Positions 59,333-64,000 of a DNA stretch of 64,000 nucleotides are shown here, in pieces. The stretch is taken from positions 63,153,118 to 63,217,117 of the forward strand of contig CM049317.1 of the NCBI GenBank assembly GCA_026874595.1. Direction: 5' to 3'. The notes beneath the pieces were generated by a model, which was not told the origin of the DNA, searched no databases, and saw nothing but the letters and a program-made list of their open reading frames with translations. Source of the DNA: Sipunculus nudus (Eukaryota; Annelida; Sipuncula; Golfingiida; Sipunculidae). The position numbers and the translations under genes are program-made. The number at the start of each line of letters is the position of its first letter. Position 1 is the first letter of the stretch.

Positions 59333-61140
59333 ATGTTGAATGTGTCCTGTTCTGCTTCTCAGGAACGAGGTACTGGAAGTCAAGGCTTTTTTTTAACAGC
59401 GCTGTACAGGAACCGGGATGTGCCGACGCTTAGGTACGTGAAAATGATACATAATATGCTGGAAGTTGTCTGCACTGGTAAAGGTTCTTTTACTTATAAC
59501 ATAGGATTTTGCTGTTGTACCATTTAAGCGGGGCTACAACAAAAATGATTGACGTAGGTTTGGGAGAGATATATTCGAAGGTTTTGTTGAAGTGTTCACA
59601 AATATCAAATATGCACTGCGACTCGCATAGAAAGATATGTCTAGGGTGTCAAAGTCAAATCTCACGGTGTTCCTAAAATGGTTAGATTATAGTGGCAGGG
59701 CAGTCGCAGAAATGACGAATGGTGGTGGAAGCTTCGTTAGACTGTCTTCGTTAAACGTAGGACAATCGAAGGACTATTGTAGGACATCCCTGCAGTTCTG
59801 GGGCCTCACCAAAGTATCGTGGGCGACTGTGAGAAATTGTTCAAAACTTTGAGGGCTACGACCCGGGGAAAAAACCGGATAAACGGAATATTTTTTTTTT
59901 CTTATCAGGGTTTGGTTTGTATAGGTTAAATCAGTTCGACACAGATGTATCACTCTCATAGGTGAATTGATGTCAACCGCACAGAGCGCTGTAATGAAGT
60001 CGACAAAGTTTATCTCAACTGCCAAAATTTTATTATAATATATTGATGATTCATATATTGTGTTACATATGCATACTGTGTATTTTATAATCTTTGTACC
60101 AGGTATTGTTATATCCTGTTTTAAGGCTACAGGGCCATGTGGAAGAACAGACTATATCACTGAACAGGCTACCCTGTATAAATATATTGAAATAAATTAA
60201 TAATAAATAAATAAGGTGACGCCCCAGGCATATTGCATGTACAACCACAACTTGTATGAATGTGAATGTGCATGAACCGTTTTAATTACGTCTTGATATT
60301 GACCTTTGAACAGTCGTATCTGTTTTTAGGTCAATAAACATTCAATACCAGTCAAATATAATTAACAAAATATTATTGTAAATTGTATGCACTACTTAAT
60401 GCGTGTACAATATATTTGTATATCATTCTCCTTCATTAGGTTGTCCTGCTCCTGTTGTGGGTGGTCAGTGTAACCAATGATATCTGCCAGGATGCCCGAC
60501 ACTGAAGTAAGTGTGTTTAAATGGAACCTTTACGGAAGCTTACAAATATACAGGAAACCCAGCCTGGGAACCATCATGACCACAAAATTGTATATATCAC
60601 AGCCAGGCTTAGTTGTTTTATATATTTATCAAACTACTCTGTTATGGAGAACTCGCACCTAAAATTGGATGAGAACGAAATTTGAGTTGCAGTTAATAAC
60701 TTTTCTATACACAAGTTTACCTTAAGTTAACATTTTTTTTTTCATTAAGCGTATATTTGACAGATAATTATTCAGAAAAGCATCGACCTCTTTGGCAGAG
60801 TTATCTTTGTGTTCGAAGCTGCCCAAGAAGAATTGAACTAAGTCACTTTGACCCATATTCATTAAGATTAGGGTTAATAACCTAAGTGTAGTCACCCTTG
60901 AAGTAGGAAATTATGCTTACAGTAGATCATTACATGGGGTCTCTGTGTCATAAAGATATGTAGTTTGGAGCACAATAGATCGCAAGCAACATCACTGCGC
61001 CTCGCTCTTCCAAACGCTTTATTTAGTTCAAACTGCACACACAGAAGGGTTCTGGAAAAAATATATTAGGAAATTTTATATTTACACATCGTTGTTATGT
61101 TGTTAGGTAATATTTATACATATTTTGCATCGGTAAAAAT
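59333..61140. other. Mostly unique sequence, no gene supported
   Basis: 59,640-59,850 is GC-balanced with short internal inverted repeats ('gcagtcgca' and 'gcgactgtg'), perhaps a small mobile element. An exon-like block at 60,440-60,506 (acceptor ttcattag, donor gtaagt) is noted among the findings. Confidence 0.4.
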
Positions 61141-61163
61141 ATGTGAATTTAAATCGCAACGGT

Positions 61164-61177
61164 GTTGCCATGGCAAC
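61164..61177. promoter_or_regulatory. RFX X-box palindrome GTTGCCATGGCAAC
   Basis: A perfect 14 bp palindrome matching the ideal X-box bound by RFX transcription factors, which drive ciliary genes in animals. No coding exon was recognised next to it, so its target is unknown. Confidence 0.6.
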
Positions 61178-61639
61178 GAGTACTTGCGTGAACAATTGTG
61201 TACCCGTTTCAGCCCTTTGCATAATTCATAAATATAAGTAACCCATTTGGATTCCAGGAATGTGATGAATACATGGAGTAAAGTATTTTCTCCTTAAACT
61301 GTCAATATTTCGTTCTGAACCCGTTTTCTTACTTCTGTACAATAGTTGAAATTGCACCGGGTGCGATCAGAGGCCCAACACAATAATTTAGCGTCCGTTT
61401 CACGTGGTGGTCGTGACGCGCAGCTTCCCAAATCAGGTTTTATTTTTAATCTTCCATGCAGCCGTGTTTATTCTGCGCCTCCTCTTTTAAGTTCCTTCTT
61501 GTTTGGGAGGTGCGTGTCGTCCATGCTAAACTTTTGTATTTCTCTAATTAAATCGGAGCAGGAAGACATGAAAGATAAATTAAATGTAAGTTTTAGGCAA
61601 GGAAACTTTTCCTGAAGAGAGAAACGGAAATATATACAT

Positions 61640-61880
61640 ACCTCGTTAGTAGCAGAAGCGGACCCAAGGGGAGTACAGGGGGTCGGTCCCCCTCTTCAGC
61701 TGCGACCTGTTTTAATCGTATCAGACCAATTTTGAGGACTGGAACGTTAGCCCCCACCCTAACCCCAACCGTTTTTCCGGAAATGGGGACCTTGTATTGG
61801 GTTTTGTCATTAAACCCCCTAGGTTGAACCCCTCCTTTTCGTAAAGAGAACCAGAATCATGTGTTTTTTTTCCCATTGAC
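61640..61880. repeat. GC-rich repeat-like block
   Basis: 'agcggacccaaggggagtac', 'gggggtcggtccccct' and 'cccctaggttgaacccct' look like an old interspersed repeat. Ends not defined. Confidence 0.35.
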
Positions 61881-62640
61881 TAACCACACACGTGGGTGAG
61901 AGCCTTTGTCAAATGTCAGCCCAAACATGCATAAATCTGTCACTGAAAACAAGGTTATTCATATGCACGGTAGTCCTGAAATCGGCTTATATCTGGGTTT
62001 GAGATGACCACAAAGAAAATCCAGTCTTTGCCGAAGGCAGTTCGGCTGTTTTCGGTGCTAGCCTCCGCTCAGATCAGAAAACACGCAACAATCACTCAAA
62101 ATGATGTGTACATATTATTCTTATATCGGCAATGTCACTGAGGGAACAATAACCTTTAAAATGAGGTTCGGAACAGTATCATACGTTACGCGGTTTCAGA
62201 GAACATTGCGAACAGAGGTGGACCGAATTGCTTTTATAAGTATTAGATTCTCATTGAAGAGAAAGGAAAACCGAAGAGTGTGGACCCTTTCATGGAACTG
62301 CTGAATGGCCTCACGAAATTGTGGTGGAAATAATGCGGAGGGCGCCGTGCAGTCTCTAGATTACTCTGAAATGAAAAAAAAACATTATCTAAACGTGAGT
62401 TACATTTGACCGGGTGTGTTGATCTTGATGTGGATATTGAACATATCCCCGACATATACACACAAATCATGTTGGAACAACCTTTATGCAACTATGAAGG
62501 ATTTAAAACCAGGCAGTTGTTTTGATATATGGTTATCTTAAAATGTAAAAAAAAAATTTTTCCAAAGAAAACATCGATTCTTGTTTGATTTCGCGAAGGA
62601 GTAATTACAGCAGAGAGCTTGAATGACGAGAGAGTTCACT
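61881..62640. other. Spacer, nothing recognised
   Basis: Open frames on both strands overlap near 62.1-62.5 kb but show no motif or splice support. Confidence 0.4.
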
Positions 62641-62641
62641 C

Positions 62642-62656
62642 CGCATGCGCCATATT
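62642..62656. promoter_or_regulatory. NRF1-like and YY1-like sites
   Basis: ccgcatgcgccatattg joins a near-consensus NRF1 site (GCATGCGC) with a YY1-like core on the minus strand (ATATGGCGC). Such sites mark animal promoters, but no exon was seen beside it. Confidence 0.3.
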
Positions 62657-62687
62657 GAATTTTGAGACACTAGCGCCGCCACGCGGT

Positions 62688-62706
62688 GGGGGGGGGGGGG
62701 GGGGGG
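62688..62706 (+). repeat. Poly-G tract
   Basis: Long G run directly after 'cgccgccacgcggt'. Confidence 0.9.
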
Positions 62707-62879
62707 TAGCATGCGGACTTCGCTTCACGTGTTGTTGGTCAGCTTTTCACAGTACAAAACGATTCGAAATGTTTCAGCCTGCTGCCACATAAATAGAACG
62801 AATTTATTATAATTTTAAGATACAAATTGTTAATACGTTTTCCTGTCTATGCTCCAATGTGACATGTGGCTTCATCCCG

Positions 62880-63173
62880 GTCTGAGGCTATAATTATAAT
62901 AATAATAATTAAAATATCCCTATATTTTATTATGAACAGTAAGGATCTGTTATAGATAATGATATAGTGTATATAATGAAATTTATAAGGAAATTGTTCA
63001 TAGCCAATTACACACATATGGGTGTGTGTATGTGTATTATTTAAATGCAATTACGTGGAAATAAAAATATTATCTTTTAGAAAACCATATTAAATAAAGC
63101 ATAAGTATATTTATAATGTAATATATTAAAAAATTCAATTGCAATTGATTATAAATTGTAAATAACAGTATGC

Positions 63174-63214
<41 letters not shown>

Positions 63215-63320
63215 ATATAAACATATATATTCAGTATAATATGCAATATACATCCCATACAAAGTATATTTTTATTTAAATTTTTATATTATAAATGCAT
63301 AGGTCTGTGTATATATATAT

Positions 63321-63352
<32 letters not shown>

Positions 63353-63443
63353 AATATATATATGTACATACACATATATATGGATTATTTTTTTTTATTT
63401 CCGGTTAATGTAAAAGAAGACCTGACACAAGGGCGTAAACATA

Positions 63444-63514
<71 letters not shown>

Positions 63515-64000
63515 ATACAATATAGATATATTTTTAACAGCTCTCCCTTGCCATATTCTTCCCTTCTGGCTCCTTTACATCACATTTTATTTATTTCATA
63601 TTCTGAATCAAATTGACTGTTTTGAAAAATAATATTACCTCAGAAGTGACACATGCATATTCATCTGCAAACAATAATACCAAGACTCAATAGGTAAATA
63701 CTGGTATAATTTTTATTACAGTAAAAACTTTATTTAAACAAAATAACTGCTATTCTGAAAAGACGTCCTGGTAAACATGAATCTCTGATTCAACAATCAA
63801 ACTAAAACAAACTAAACATAATGACCAGTTATGTAAATACAAGTACTTTAAGCCGACAATATGATAATAACCACTGTTGGGTAACAGTAACAAGTAAAGA
63901 TTTTATTCAAATGGATATACATACATATATATATATATATATATATTAATATATATATATGTACAAATAATTGTAGAGATGCCTTCAGTGGCCTTTACAA
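62880..64000. repeat. AT-rich tail with several (TA)n arrays
   Basis: TA runs lie at about 63,177-63,210, 63,313-63,365, 63,448-63,510 and 63,927-63,960. Apparent Y/I-repeat open frames are microsatellite artefacts. No gene was seen. Confidence 0.85.

Overview
The window is eukaryotic, AT-rich and repeat-dense. It has small exons with GT/AG borders, long introns and many mobile-element families. The repeat style points to a bivalve mollusc or close lophotrochozoan: CGTC/CTGTC-rich arrays, tRNA-headed SINEs with a V-like core, and elements with internal tandem units. That placement is inference, not proof. No bacterial-type operons, CRISPR arrays or rRNA genes were seen.

Genes. (1) Plus strand, 7.1-11.5 kb: three consecutive, phase-compatible exons encode the Exo II to Exo III part of a WRN-type DEDDy 3'-5' exonuclease. 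The earlier and later exons were not found. (2) Minus strand, about 56.0 to 45.3 kb: five coding exons plus an inferred 5' UTR exon assemble without a frame break into a 190-residue secreted protein. It has a signal peptide, one six-cysteine EGF domain and a domain resembling the C-terminal beta domain of transcobalamin/intrinsic factor (DUF4430-like). It lacks the alpha barrel of cobalamin carriers. (3) The last two exons of this gene are duplicated downstream at 36.6 and 32.4 kb as a broken copy (frameshift plus premature stop). (4) Weaker candidates are a TATA-plus-signal-peptide first exon at 58.3 kb (+) and possible exons at 2.4 and 4.05 kb (+).

Mobile elements. A 1.4 kb TIR element (12,992-14,416, TA target duplication) and a 0.65 kb TIR element (14,646-15,299, 8 bp target duplication) both have an empty counterpart in a second copy of the same region near 39 kb. 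A 2.1 kb GTGCTT-rich element lies at 20.3-22.4 kb. A 2.77 kb non-autonomous LTR retrotransposon on the minus strand (28,119-30,887) shows LTRs, PBS, PPT and target duplication. An L1/Tx1-type LINE (32,933-36,353) has its 5' half inverted, as expected from twin priming. Two tRNA-derived SINEs are also present.

Layout. 0-7 kb: repeat families I and IV and AT-rich DNA. 7-11.6 kb: exonuclease exons and introns. 11.6-23.8 kb: copy 1 of a segmental duplication. 24-27.4 kb: families III and V. 28-31.5 kb: inverted family I element carrying the LTR element. 31.8-37.9 kb: pseudogene copy with the LINE. 37.9-43.8 kb: copy 2 of the segmental duplication. 44.8-56 kb: secreted-protein gene, with repeats in its introns. 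56-64 kb: mostly unique AT-rich DNA with TA arrays, a candidate promoter and exon, and an RFX X-box.

Several repeat families with different internal sequence share the 12 bp palindrome GGTGGCGCCACC and similar ends, which is the most unusual sequence-level pattern here.
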